Assembly: GCA_963971535.1 (NCBI GenBank)
Contig: OZ020592.1
Coordinates: forward strand, 130,486,163-130,550,162
Direction of reading: 5' to 3'
Source: Notolepis coatsorum
Taxonomy: Eukaryota > Chordata > Actinopteri > Aulopiformes > Paralepididae
Length of the DNA stretch: 64,000 nucleotides
Part shown: one piece after another, positions 55,921 through 64,000 of the stretch
Numbering within the stretch: the stretch's first letter is position 1
Layout of the letters: the number at the start of each line of letters is the position of its first letter
Program-made: the position numbers and the translations under genes
The notes under the pieces: model-generated
Seen by the model: the letters and a program-made list of their open reading frames with translations, nothing else
Database searches by the model: none
Told to the model about the DNA's origin: nothing

Positions 55921-56599
55921 ACTAACAACACAATAAGAAAAAATGAAGTGAACATAAATGGTATTATGGTTAGCACTCTTTCCCCGATTGGCAGTTTGTG
56001 GGGGGATCAGCCCTCCCACTGGAGAAGCCCCCCCCCCCCAGAGACGGAGATACCCCCCAAAGGTGATTCTCCAAGCCTCTCTTCATGTCCAACATTTTGA
56101 ATTCTTGTCCTTCATATTTGTCCATGTGCACATTTAAAGCAACTGCTATTCTAACATAACTCAGAAGAAAATAATATAAAAGAAGACTAAAGACAAATGG
56201 CACTTCCCAGGTAATTATTTTTAACCCCGTTTAACCCCCGTTGGCGGGTTTGGAGGGGTAAGGCTCTCCTGGAGAGGGCCCCTCCTATAACGACATAGAT
56301 ATCCCCAATGGGGATTCTCCAATGTCCCTATTATTGTCCAACATTTTATTTGAATTTTTATCTTTCATATGTTAGTACATTTCCAGAGCTCCCGGTCCGG
56401 TCTCCGAATGTGATTCCCCATGTTCCCTGTCATAGTCTAGTACGTGTTATTTGTATTATATGTCCCGAATCAAGTCCCAATTTCCCCATCTAATGTGTTT
56501 ACCCTGTCTGTATTCCCAGTGGTCTGTGTGTTGTCTGCAGTGTGTCTCGAATCATAACCTCCATTCACTATCTCATTATGCATAAGGTATTGAATCTTG

Positions 56600-56830
56600 G
56601 TCGGTGTGTATGACCTCAGTGTTCGAGTCTCGCTTGGTGTGTGTAACCTCGTTATTCAAGTTCTGGCTGGTCCGGTTGATCTCGGTGCTCGGATCTCTGT
56701 TGGTGTGTGTGGCCTCCGTGTTCGCATCTTGGCCGGCCCGGGCGACCTCCGCGCCTGCATCTCGTGTGCGGATGGTCCGGCCGACCTCAGTGCCCGAGTC
56801 CTGGTCGGTCGGGTTGTATCCAGCGTCTCC
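56600..56830. repeat. Imperfect minisatellite
   Basis: Repeated blocks such as GTGTGTGTGACCTC / GTTCGAGTCTCG with a period of about 54 bases and much divergence. Confidence 0.5.
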
Positions 56831-56884
56831 CCGTCCCTCCCCTGGGGGCCGTCCATTTCACCTCTCCCGAACCAGCTTGTATCA

Positions 56885-56970
56885 CTTGCTGCGTTATATT
56901 CATCGTGTTAACTTCCATGTTAGCTTGCAGCTCCTTCTCCAGCCAGGCCTCGCTGCGGTCCAACCAGTGG
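56885..56970 (-). repeat. Isolated copy of the 99-bp coiled-coil repeat
   Basis: Encodes LDRSEAWLEKELQANMEVNT on the minus strand, matching the tandem copies at 58640-59060 about 1.7 kb away. Confidence 0.7.
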
Positions 56971-57290
56971 AGGCTGCTGACCAAATTTTTAGGTGAAGCA
57001 CAAATTATTATATTATATATTAAATTATATTTTTTAAACAGCCCCAACGCTGCAACACCCCCATTCCTCCCAGGTGTCAGGCTCCTCATTCGCTTCCATT
57101 CATTTTGGGGACCATGTTTAAATATCATACTTCTGAAGTATAAACAAACTATACTGCTGTGACGATTTCAATAAAACAGACCATTCTGAGTCAATGGTAT
57201 GCAAAACTGTACATTGGAATATCTTAACATGTATTTACCACCTTCCTCTGCACGAGGCCACAGATGGGTTTTATGTAACACAAGGACAAT

Positions 57291-57364
57291 GAATGAATGA
57301 ATGAATGAATGAATGAATGAATGAATGAATGAATGAATGAATGAATGAATGAATGAATGAATGA
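57291..57364. repeat. GAAT microsatellite
   Basis: About 18 tetranucleotide units, directly before the LINE tail at 57365. Confidence 0.95.
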
Positions 57365-57615
57365 AAACTTTATAGATTGCAGAATGGGTACAATACAGTA
57401 CGGCTCAATACACACAATTGTTAAGGGGATGCAGACCAGAGAAAGACTTTCGTCTTGTTTACATCAGGGTCCCCCATTTTCAATTCATCATAACATGACA
57501 TACTGATAGACAGTACTGCTACATCTATATATGACATACAGAGATATAGACAGTACTGCTACATCCAGACATTTATGACATACCAGATCTACAAATATAC
57601 ATTACTGTTTAAGAG
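57365..57615 (-). mobile_element. LINE 3' tail, minus copy
   Basis: Same tail family as 53590-53760, nested inside the insertion at 55219-59416. Confidence 0.6.
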
Positions 57616-58491
57616 TACAACGCCTGTCATATAGACCTATAGCGTTGGAAACTTGGATGAAGCTGTCGAAATCCACTAAACATTGTTCTGTTGATGCGTG
57701 ACACACGTTCCATTTTTGGGACTCCGACTCCCGACAGGTGGTCACTCAGACAGTCACTCAAGCGATTCACCCAAATAAAGTTTTCATTCATTCATTAATT
57801 TGCTGTCTCGTTATAACACAAACAGCTCACCATGAACCATGACCAGCTTAATTACGTTAGTTAGCATCCAAGCTAGCGTGATAACGTTAGTAGTTATTAG
57901 CATCCAAGCTAGAACCTGCTAGGCTGCCTGCTTATGCTTACAGTACCTGCAATAATGTTGTCATCCTCCTGGACAGATAGACTTGTTAAATCATAATATC
58001 CACATGTGTGTTGTGCTGGTCCTCAGTAAATGTCCCGCTATTAAAGTGCTAAATGTTAGATATACTAATATAGAGGTTTCGAACGTGGCTGCTCTCAGTG
58101 CTCTGTTAATAAAATGTTCAATCAATCAATCAATCCCGCGAGGGGAGAAACAGCCGTGTAGCTACAGAGCTGCAGTCGTAGGAGCCATACTCTGATTGGA
58201 TTTGCAAGGCTGCCAATCATTCAACCTCCGTGTATTGGATGTCAAGGGCTGTCAATCATTCAATCCTCCATTCAATGGCAAGAGTTTAAATGCACAGACC
58301 GTGCTTAGATGACATTAATAGCCTATTTTGATTGGCTATTATTTATTATTTATTTAACCCTGGGTCAACCTGTGCAGTTATTCTGCACGAATAATTACTG
58401 CAGGCATTACTGCAGTGCAGGCCTGCTCAGAGCTGTCAATTTTGGCCATTTTACAGAGGAAAACATTTATAATAAAAAATAATAATAATAA

Positions 58492-58495
<4 letters not shown>
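57616..58495. other. Unassigned sequence inside the LINE insertion
   Basis: Contains two copies of TTAGCATCCAAGCTAG near 57860-57915 and an AATCAATCAATCAATC tail at 58118-58133. No gene recognised. Confidence 0.4.

Positions 58496-58497
<2 letters not shown>

Positions 58498-58567
<70 letters not shown>
58498..58567. repeat. AT microsatellite
   Basis: About 33 TA units after an A-run. Confidence 0.95.
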
Positions 58568-58568
<1 letters not shown>

Positions 58569-58624
58569 TATATGTAAATTAATAATAATTATGAATTATG
58601 AGTGAATTTGTGTTTCACGTTTTG

Positions 58625-59314
58625 TCATAGAGAAACCTCCACTGGGTCCAACACCACGTTAGCTTGTATCCCTTGCTGCGTCGTATTCCTTGTGTTAACT
58701 TCCATGTTAGCTTGCAGCTCCTTCTCCAGCCAGGCCTCGCTGCGGTCCAACGTCCCGCTAGCTTGTATCACTTGCTGTGTCATATTCCTCGTGTTAGCTT
58801 CCATGTTAGCTTGCAGCTCCTTCTCCAGCCAGGCCTCGCTGCGGTCCAACACCACGTTAGCTTGTATCCCTTGCTGCGTCGTATTCCTCGTGTTAACTTC
58901 CATGTTAGCTTGCAGCTCCTTCTCCAGCCAGGCCTGGCTGCGGTTAGCTTGTATCCCTTGCTGCGTCGTATTCACTGTGTTTTTAACTTCCATGTTAGCT
59001 TGCAGCTCCTTCTCCGGCCAGGCCTTGCCGCGGTCCAACGCCACGTTAGCCCCGAGTCCATCGATGTCGCTCTGGATGTCCTGCATGCTAGCTTGGATAG
59101 CTTGGTTAGCTAACTCCATAGCCCGTGTGCTAGCCTGTATGTCCTGGGCCATTTGCATTTTAGCTTTGGTGTTAGCCTGCATGCTAGCTTCCCACTGCGT
59201 CATGACAGCCTGAATCATCTCCTGCGCCCTCATTTGTACTTCTTCTGGGGTCACTTTTCTCTCGTCTTTTCTCGTGTTCCTCCTTCCTCCTCTCTTATAT
59301 CCTTGAATTGTCAC
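58625..59314 (-). CDS. Coiled-coil ORF with 33-residue repeats (possible LINE ORF1)
   Basis: 229 codons on the minus strand. Residues 1-20 are Arg/Lys-rich (MTIQGYKRGGRRNTRKDERK), then a long helical segment (EEVQMRAQEMIQAVMTQWEA) rich in Gln, Met and Ala, and then four to five copies of a repeat with core SEAWLEKELQANMEVN and a 33-residue (99-bp) period; one copy is shortened. 33 is three hendecads, which suits a continuous coiled coil. Basic end plus coiled coil resembles LINE ORF1 proteins, but no RRM or zinc knuckle is present. It lies about 100 bases inside the 5' end of the insertion 55219-59416. The product is otherwise unrecognised. Confidence 0.45.
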   Translation of the reverse strand: MTIQGYKRGGRRNTRKDERKVTPEEVQMRAQEMIQAVMTQWEASMQANTKAKMQMAQDIQASTRAMELANQAIQASMQDIQSDIDGLGANVALDRGKAWPEKELQANMEVKNTVNTTQQGIQANRSQAWLEKELQANMEVNTRNTTQQGIQANVVLDRSEAWLEKELQANMEANTRNMTQQVIQASGTLDRSEAWLEKELQANMEVNTRNTTQQGIQANVVLDPVEVSL

Positions 59315-59431
59315 TTTTTATTTCGCTTTGAATTGTTTTACTTCCTTTTTCTGATATTCAATGACCGGGAGCTCTTTCATGTGGCTGTTCACCAGAACGT
59401 CGCAAACCGGAAGTCCGCTGAGGGTTTTTTC

Positions 59432-59729
59432 AACCTGTAACTTGCCCCTACACACACACACGGATGAAATGAAAAACAAATCATCTCAATGTGATGTACA
59501 CACATTCAAGTGCATCAAAGATCAACAGTAGTGTAAATAGTATAAAAGTCAGGGCTGGTCATAGAAATCCATATAGCTCATATTCATTGTTGTTTCTTAA
59601 TTGTGCACTGTTGAGTCTGAGCTCGAAAAACACAAAAATGTCATTACCTGCAATGCCCCTGCATTGTTGTGTATTTGACAAATAATGAACTTGAACTAGA
59701 CACATACAGTACATATACATGAGAAAGTG
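59432..59729 (+). other. LINE-tail-like and unassigned sequence
   Basis: Ends with GTGTATTTGACAAATAATGA and ACTTGAACT, similar to the 3' ends of L2-type LINEs on the plus strand. No coding signal. Confidence 0.35.
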
Positions 59730-60055
59730 TGTGGAGGAAATTAACCCGATCAATGAATGTAGATAGTCAAATATAGACTTGGTAAACACAGGTTTATTTA
59801 TCAGAGTTATAGATGGATGACTCAACGAGGACAATGGCCTGGTGTCCCCAGGTGACCTCGAGAGTCCAACTTAGACGTGGCTCTTTATAGTCAAGAGAGA
59901 AGGGTGAGGAGGAGGGGGGTGGACGGGGGACATGGGGTGAGGCTGAAGGTGTGAGACGTCTGTCTCCGGGATGGGAGAGGGGGGATGAAAGGTGAATGGG
60001 GGAGGGTTGGAACATGACTGGGGATTGTTTGGGGGGGGGGGATCATTATCCTACA
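59730..60055 (-). mobile_element. Solo LTR of a Gypsy-type element, minus copy
   Basis: On the minus strand TGTAGGATAATGATCCCCCC ... TCCACA. Flanked by the 4-bp repeat AGTG (59726-59729 and 60056-60059). Homologous to 53205-53537. The flanking repeat argues for a separate solo LTR, not the LTR of the adjacent chromovirus. Confidence 0.55.
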
Positions 60056-60572
60056 AGTGCCCGACTCCACTCCTTGTGAAGGAAAACGAGCATAACGATA
60101 AAGCAGTGAATAAAGCTCAGTCAAAAGTTGCACCGACAACTTCTGTTCTTCTCAGCCTTCTCTCTTGAAGCCATTCTGCGAAGTGTGAGAATGGGTTTTA
60201 AGCAGAGCCCAATCGCTGAACACAGGAGAAGAGAGAATGGAGGGTTTCAGGATATTTAATAGTATTCCACAAGCAGACAAGAGTTACATCCAGAAATGTA
60301 CAACAGACAGGAATTGGGAATGTTCTTGGGGCAATGAGAGCAGGTGCACTCCAGTGCTACTGCGGACGGAAGACACAGGTCCGTGTCGAGAGAGTGAGCA
60401 GGAACTCCTTAGTATAGCTCCAGGGGTCCAGACAGGGGCTCGCTGGAACAGAGGTCCTGGGCACAAGAGAAGGAATGTTAGAACAGGGAATAATCACACA
60501 AGAGTGTCTAGCAGGTCTTCGGACTGAGGTGTCATACCTAGGTAATGATAATAACACCACAACGACTTCTGG
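60056..60572 (-). other. Downstream region of the chromovirus, possible 3' LTR
   Basis: On the minus strand, about 12 bases after the pol stop, TGTGGTGTTATTATCATTAC could be an LTR start. An ATTAAATATCC stretch and ATTCTCACA further on could be a polyadenylation region and LTR end (about 60185-60561). No second LTR is in the window to confirm it. Confidence 0.35.
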
Positions 60573-62267
60573 TCAGCATCCTCCGGTAGAAGTAGGGTCT
60601 TGGTGATCAGGGAATGGGATACAGCTTTGAAGAGTGAGGTGCCTGGCAGCGTGTGAATCAGGAGATGAGGTGCAGCTGAGTTGAGTGACAGGGGGTGAAG
60701 GAGTGCTGACCATATATGGGCGTGAGGCTTCCATGGTGGGTGGAAGGGAGGATGAAGAGGCTTCCGTGGTGGATGGGAGGGAGGATGAAGAGGAGTGAGG
60801 AAGGTGTGTGGTGAATGTGAAGGGGGGATGAGGAGGAGTGAAGAATGCTCTTGCTGTGATTATGACAGGACCCCCCCCTCTACGGGCGCCCCCTGGCGGC
60901 CCAGGCTTGTCAGGGTTAACCCGATGGAAATCCCGGACGAGGTCCGGGTCCAGGATCATCTGGCGGGAGATCCAGCTGCGCTCCTCTGGGCCGTAGCCCT
61001 CCCAGTCGACCAGGTACTGGTAGCCGCAGCGCCGCACGTCCAGCAACTGCCGGACAATGTAGGCCGGGTGGTCGTCGATGACCAGCGGAGGGGGAGGCTC
61101 CGGAGCAGGGGGAGACAGGGGACTGGAGACCACCGGCTTCAGCTGGGAGACATAGAAAGAGGGGTGAATCCGCATATGGGAGGGGAGCTGGAGTCTGACG
61201 ACTGAGGGGTTGATGAGGGACAGAATCTTGTAGGGACCAACGAAACAGGGGGTTCGTTTACGGGAAACAGACTTGAGCGGCAGGTCCCGAGATGAGAGCC
61301 ATACCATCTGACCTGGTTGGTAGTCGGGAGCCGGGGTCCGGTGGCGGTCGGCGAAGCGACGGTTCTGGTCCGCGGCGCGGAGAAGCGCGGCCCTCGTGTC
61401 CTCCCAAATCCTCCTGCAGCGGCGAAGGTGGTCCTGTACCGATGGGACAGCGATCTCCTCCTCCTGGGCAGGGAACAGCGGGGGTTGGTAGCCCAGAGAG
61501 GACTCAAAGGGGGACTGACCTGTGGCGGCCGAAGACAGAGAGTTGTGGGCATACTCGATCCACGGCAGGAAAGTACTCCAGCCGGAGGGGTCCCGGGTCA
61601 TCACGCAGCAGAGGGCGGATCCCAGGTCCTGGTTGGCCGACTGGCCGTTGGTCTGTGGGTGGTACCCGGAGGAGAGACTGACCGTGGCCCCCAGGGCCCG
61701 GCAGAAGGCCTTCCAGACCTGGGAGACTAATTGAGGGCCCCTGTCGGAGACGATGTCCACCGGGATCCCGTGGAGGCGGAAGACGTGGAGCACCATCAGG
61801 TCCGCGGTCTCTGAAGCAGAGGGGAGTTTGGGGAGAGCAACAAAGTGCACAGCCTTTGAGAAACGGTCAACAATAGTGAGAATCAACTTTGTTAACGTGT
61901 GAGGGAGGAAGGCCGGTGACGAAGTCCAGGGCGACGTGCGACCAGGGCCGACCGGGAACAGGGAGCGGACGGAGGAGCCCGGCGGGTGGTCGGTGGGAAG
62001 CCTTTCCACGAGCACAGACGGTGCATGCAAGGACAAAGGCGTGTCCGCCCTCATGGAGACCCACCAGAAGTGCCGCTCCAGCAGGGACAGGGTACGGTCG
62101 ATCCCAGGATGGCAGGCGAACCGGGAAGCGTGAACCCACTGGAGCACCTTGGAGCGAACGAGGTCGGGGACAAAAAGCCGGTTAGGTGGGCCGTTACCTG
62201 GGTCCGGCTGGACGCGCTGAGCCTCCCTGACGATGGACTGGATCTCCCAGGTGGCGGCGGCCACCAA
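60573..62267 (-). pseudogene. Ty3/Gypsy chromovirus integrase and chromodomain
   Basis: 564-codon minus frame, in the same frame as the reverse transcriptase part but separated by an in-frame TAG. It begins with the zinc-binding start ([20 protein letters not shown]). From about 62055 to 61880 the frame is shifted: the expected C-x2-C ([13 protein letters not shown]) and first catalytic Asp ([12 protein letters not shown]) appear only in another frame, and the main frame resumes at [13 protein letters not shown]. The second Asp is present ([13 protein letters not shown]). The catalytic Glu region reads [13 protein letters not shown], lacking the two residues that normally include the Glu. A chromodomain ([17 protein letters not shown]) lies at about residues 402-450. 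The family fits fish sushi-type chromoviruses. Confidence 0.88.
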
Positions 62268-62321
62268 GCAGGAGGAGGAGAGGATGGTGTCAGGGTGTGC
62301 GGGACCCTCTTCGGGGGCAAA

Positions 62322-64000
62322 CTACCGGGAGAGAGCGTCCGGCTTGGTGTTCTTGGAGCCTGGCCTGTAGGTCAGGGTGAAGTTAAACCTGGCGAAGAAC
62401 AGCGCCCAGCGGGCCTGGCGGGGGTTCAGGCGCTTGGCCGTCTGGATGTAGGCAAGGTTCTTGTGGTCCGTCCAGACCAGGAAGGGGATCTCTGAGCCTC
62501 CCAGCCAGTGCCTCCATTCCTCCAGGGCTAGTTTGACTGCCAAGAGCTCCAGGTTTCCGATGTCGTAGTTGACCTCGGCTGGGGTCAGGCGGCGCGAGAA
62601 GAAGGCGCAGGGGTGCAGTTTCTGGTCGAGAGCGGAGCGTTGGGAAAGGACCGCCCCTACTCCAGTACTAGAGGCGTCCACCTCTACCACAAACTGGCGG
62701 GATGCGTCCGGCTGGACGAGGATGGGTGCGGAGGTGAAGCGCCGGCGCAGCTCGGCGACGGCAGAGTCCACTCTGTCAGACCAGACGAAGGGCACGGAAG
62801 GCGAGGTGAGTTGGGTGAGGGGTGCAGCGACCCGGCTGTAGTCCCTGATGAAGCGCCGGTAGAATTTAGCAAACCCCAGGAAGCGTTGGAGCTGCTTGAC
62901 GTTGGCGGGCCGGGGCCAGTCGGACACCGCCTTGATCTTCTTGGGGTCCACCCGGATCTTGCCGCCCTCGATGATGTAGCCGAGGAACCCGATGGAGGAG
63001 ACGTGGAACTCACACTTCTCCGCCTTGACGAACAGCTTGTTCTCCAGAAGGCGTTGGAGGACCCGGCGGACATGCTGGACGTGCTCCTCCATGGAGCGGG
63101 AAAAAATCTGAATGTCATCCAAATAAACAAAAACGGAGCGGTTAAGGACATCACGGAGAATGTCATTGACAAGGGCCTGGAAGACAGCAGGGGCGTTGGT
63201 CAGCCCAAAGGGCATTACCTTGTACTCGAAGTGACCGAGCGGGGTCTTAAAGGGCGTCTTCCATTCGTCCCCCTCCCGGGTGCGGACAAGGTGATAGGCA
63301 TTCCTGAGGTCCAGCTTCGTGAAGACGGTGGCACCTTGCAGGGGCTCAAAAGCAGAGTTAATCAAAGGCAGGGGGTACTTGTTCTTGATTGTGATGTTGT
63401 TGAGACCCCGATAGTCAATACAGGGGCGAAGGGAACGATCCTTCTTGGACACGAAAAAGAACCCCGCGCCGACAGGAGAGGAGGAGGGAGTAATAATGCC
63501 AGAGGCCAAGGACTCGTGGACGTATTTCTCCATAGACTCCCTCTCTGGGCGTGAGAGGTTGAACAGGCGACTAGTGGGGAGCGGCGATCCTGGGAGTAGA
63601 TCAATAGCACAGTCATATTGGTGATGAGGAGGTAGGGAGAGAGCCTGTTGTTTGCTAAATACAGCCTCTAAATCATGGTAGACAGGAGGAATAGCAGACA
63701 GGTCAATGGGTTCGTTGGGAAGGCAAGAACCAGCGACCCCCAGTGGTGGCCGAGCTGATTGCAGGCAGGAGACGTGACAGTGAGCGCTCCAACTTGTCAT
63801 CAGGCCAGTAGGCCAGTTTATGACAGGGATGTGTAGTTTTAGCCACGGCATGCCAAGGACAATGGGATTGTGGGGAGAGTTGGTGACATGGAAGCGGATA
63901 CTCTCGCTATGGTTTCCTGACAATAGGAGGCGGAGGGGTACAGTGTGGCGAGTTATTTGCGTGAGCAACTTCCCGTTTAACCCGCGAGCGTCACGGGGTA
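62322..64000 (-). pseudogene. Ty3/Gypsy chromovirus protease end, reverse transcriptase and RNase H
   Basis: Minus frame of at least 548 codons that continues past the right edge (upstream residues [10 protein letters not shown] are readable to the end). Starts in the protease region (IVLGMPWLK), then reverse transcriptase with [21 protein letters not shown] and the catalytic [11 protein letters not shown] (63114-63125 for YLDD), and RNase H with [30 protein letters not shown] and WTDHKNL. It stops at TAG 62322-62324 right after KPDALSR, where related elements read through into the integrase, so this is a nonsense mutation. All reverse transcriptase motifs I checked are intact. Confidence 0.92.

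Larger units (their letters stand above)
55204..59431 (-). mobile_element. LINE insertion with 15-bp target duplication
   Basis: GCTGAGGGTTTTTTC occurs at 55204-55218 and 59417-59431. On the minus strand the insertion ends with AATAAAAAATTTAAGTTT and an A-rich tail against the left copy, as for target-primed reverse transcription. At its 5' end a coiled-coil ORF (58625-59314) could be an ORF1. No reverse transcriptase frame is seen between 55219 and 58600; that part holds a GC-rich segment, minisatellites and other repeats, so the element is deleted or is a composite. Confidence 0.65.

Overview
The window is nuclear DNA of a bony fish (teleost). It carries a split vertebrate gene with canonical GT-AG introns, long CA/GT, AT and CT microsatellites, tRNA-derived SINEs, and a mix of transposons typical of teleosts (L2/CR1-like LINE, DIRS-like, BEL/Pao, Ty3/Gypsy chromovirus, piggyBac-like and hAT-like elements). 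I cannot name the species.

The only host gene I can support is ssh1 (Slingshot protein phosphatase 1, a cofilin phosphatase) on the + strand. Twelve coding exons, from 6496-6560 to 49459-50577, splice in phase into about 975 codons ending at TGA 50575-50577. The first exons lie upstream of the window. The 3' UTR runs to about 52740.

Layout. 1-5960: an L2/CR1-like LINE (- strand) cut by a 2.74 kb DIRS-like element (1671-4413) and a palindromic MITE, with a hAT-like end at 1-210. 6496-13887: ssh1 exons 1-6 of this window, with microsatellites, SINEs and a piggyBac-like MITE in the introns. 13888-43140: one 29 kb ssh1 intron, nearly all of it a single nested insertion. 43141-52740: ssh1 exons 7-12 and 3' UTR. 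52740-60572: solo LTRs, LINE tails, a MITE and a LINE insertion (55219-59416) with a 15 bp target duplication. 60573-64000: a Ty3/Gypsy chromovirus pol (- strand) running off the right edge.

The most unusual object is at 14101-42600. It is an LTR element flanked by one 5 bp target duplication (GTAGG) and arranged LTR-internal-LTR-internal-LTR. Each internal region (about 7.3 kb) has a tRNA-Asn-type primer binding site, a long Gag-like reading frame and a polypurine tract, but no recognisable protease, reverse transcriptase or integrase. The Gag-like protein carries a clear macro (ADP-ribose-binding-like) domain, a probable second one, and an RS-rich tail. I know of no described retroelement Gag with this layout. 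The third LTR is split by a complete 8.36 kb BEL/Pao element (33967-42325, target duplication ATAAT) whose reverse transcriptase and integrase each carry internal deletions.

The order of events follows from the nesting. The macro-domain element inserted into an ssh1 intron, one LTR+internal unit was duplicated in place, and the BEL/Pao element then inserted into the last LTR.
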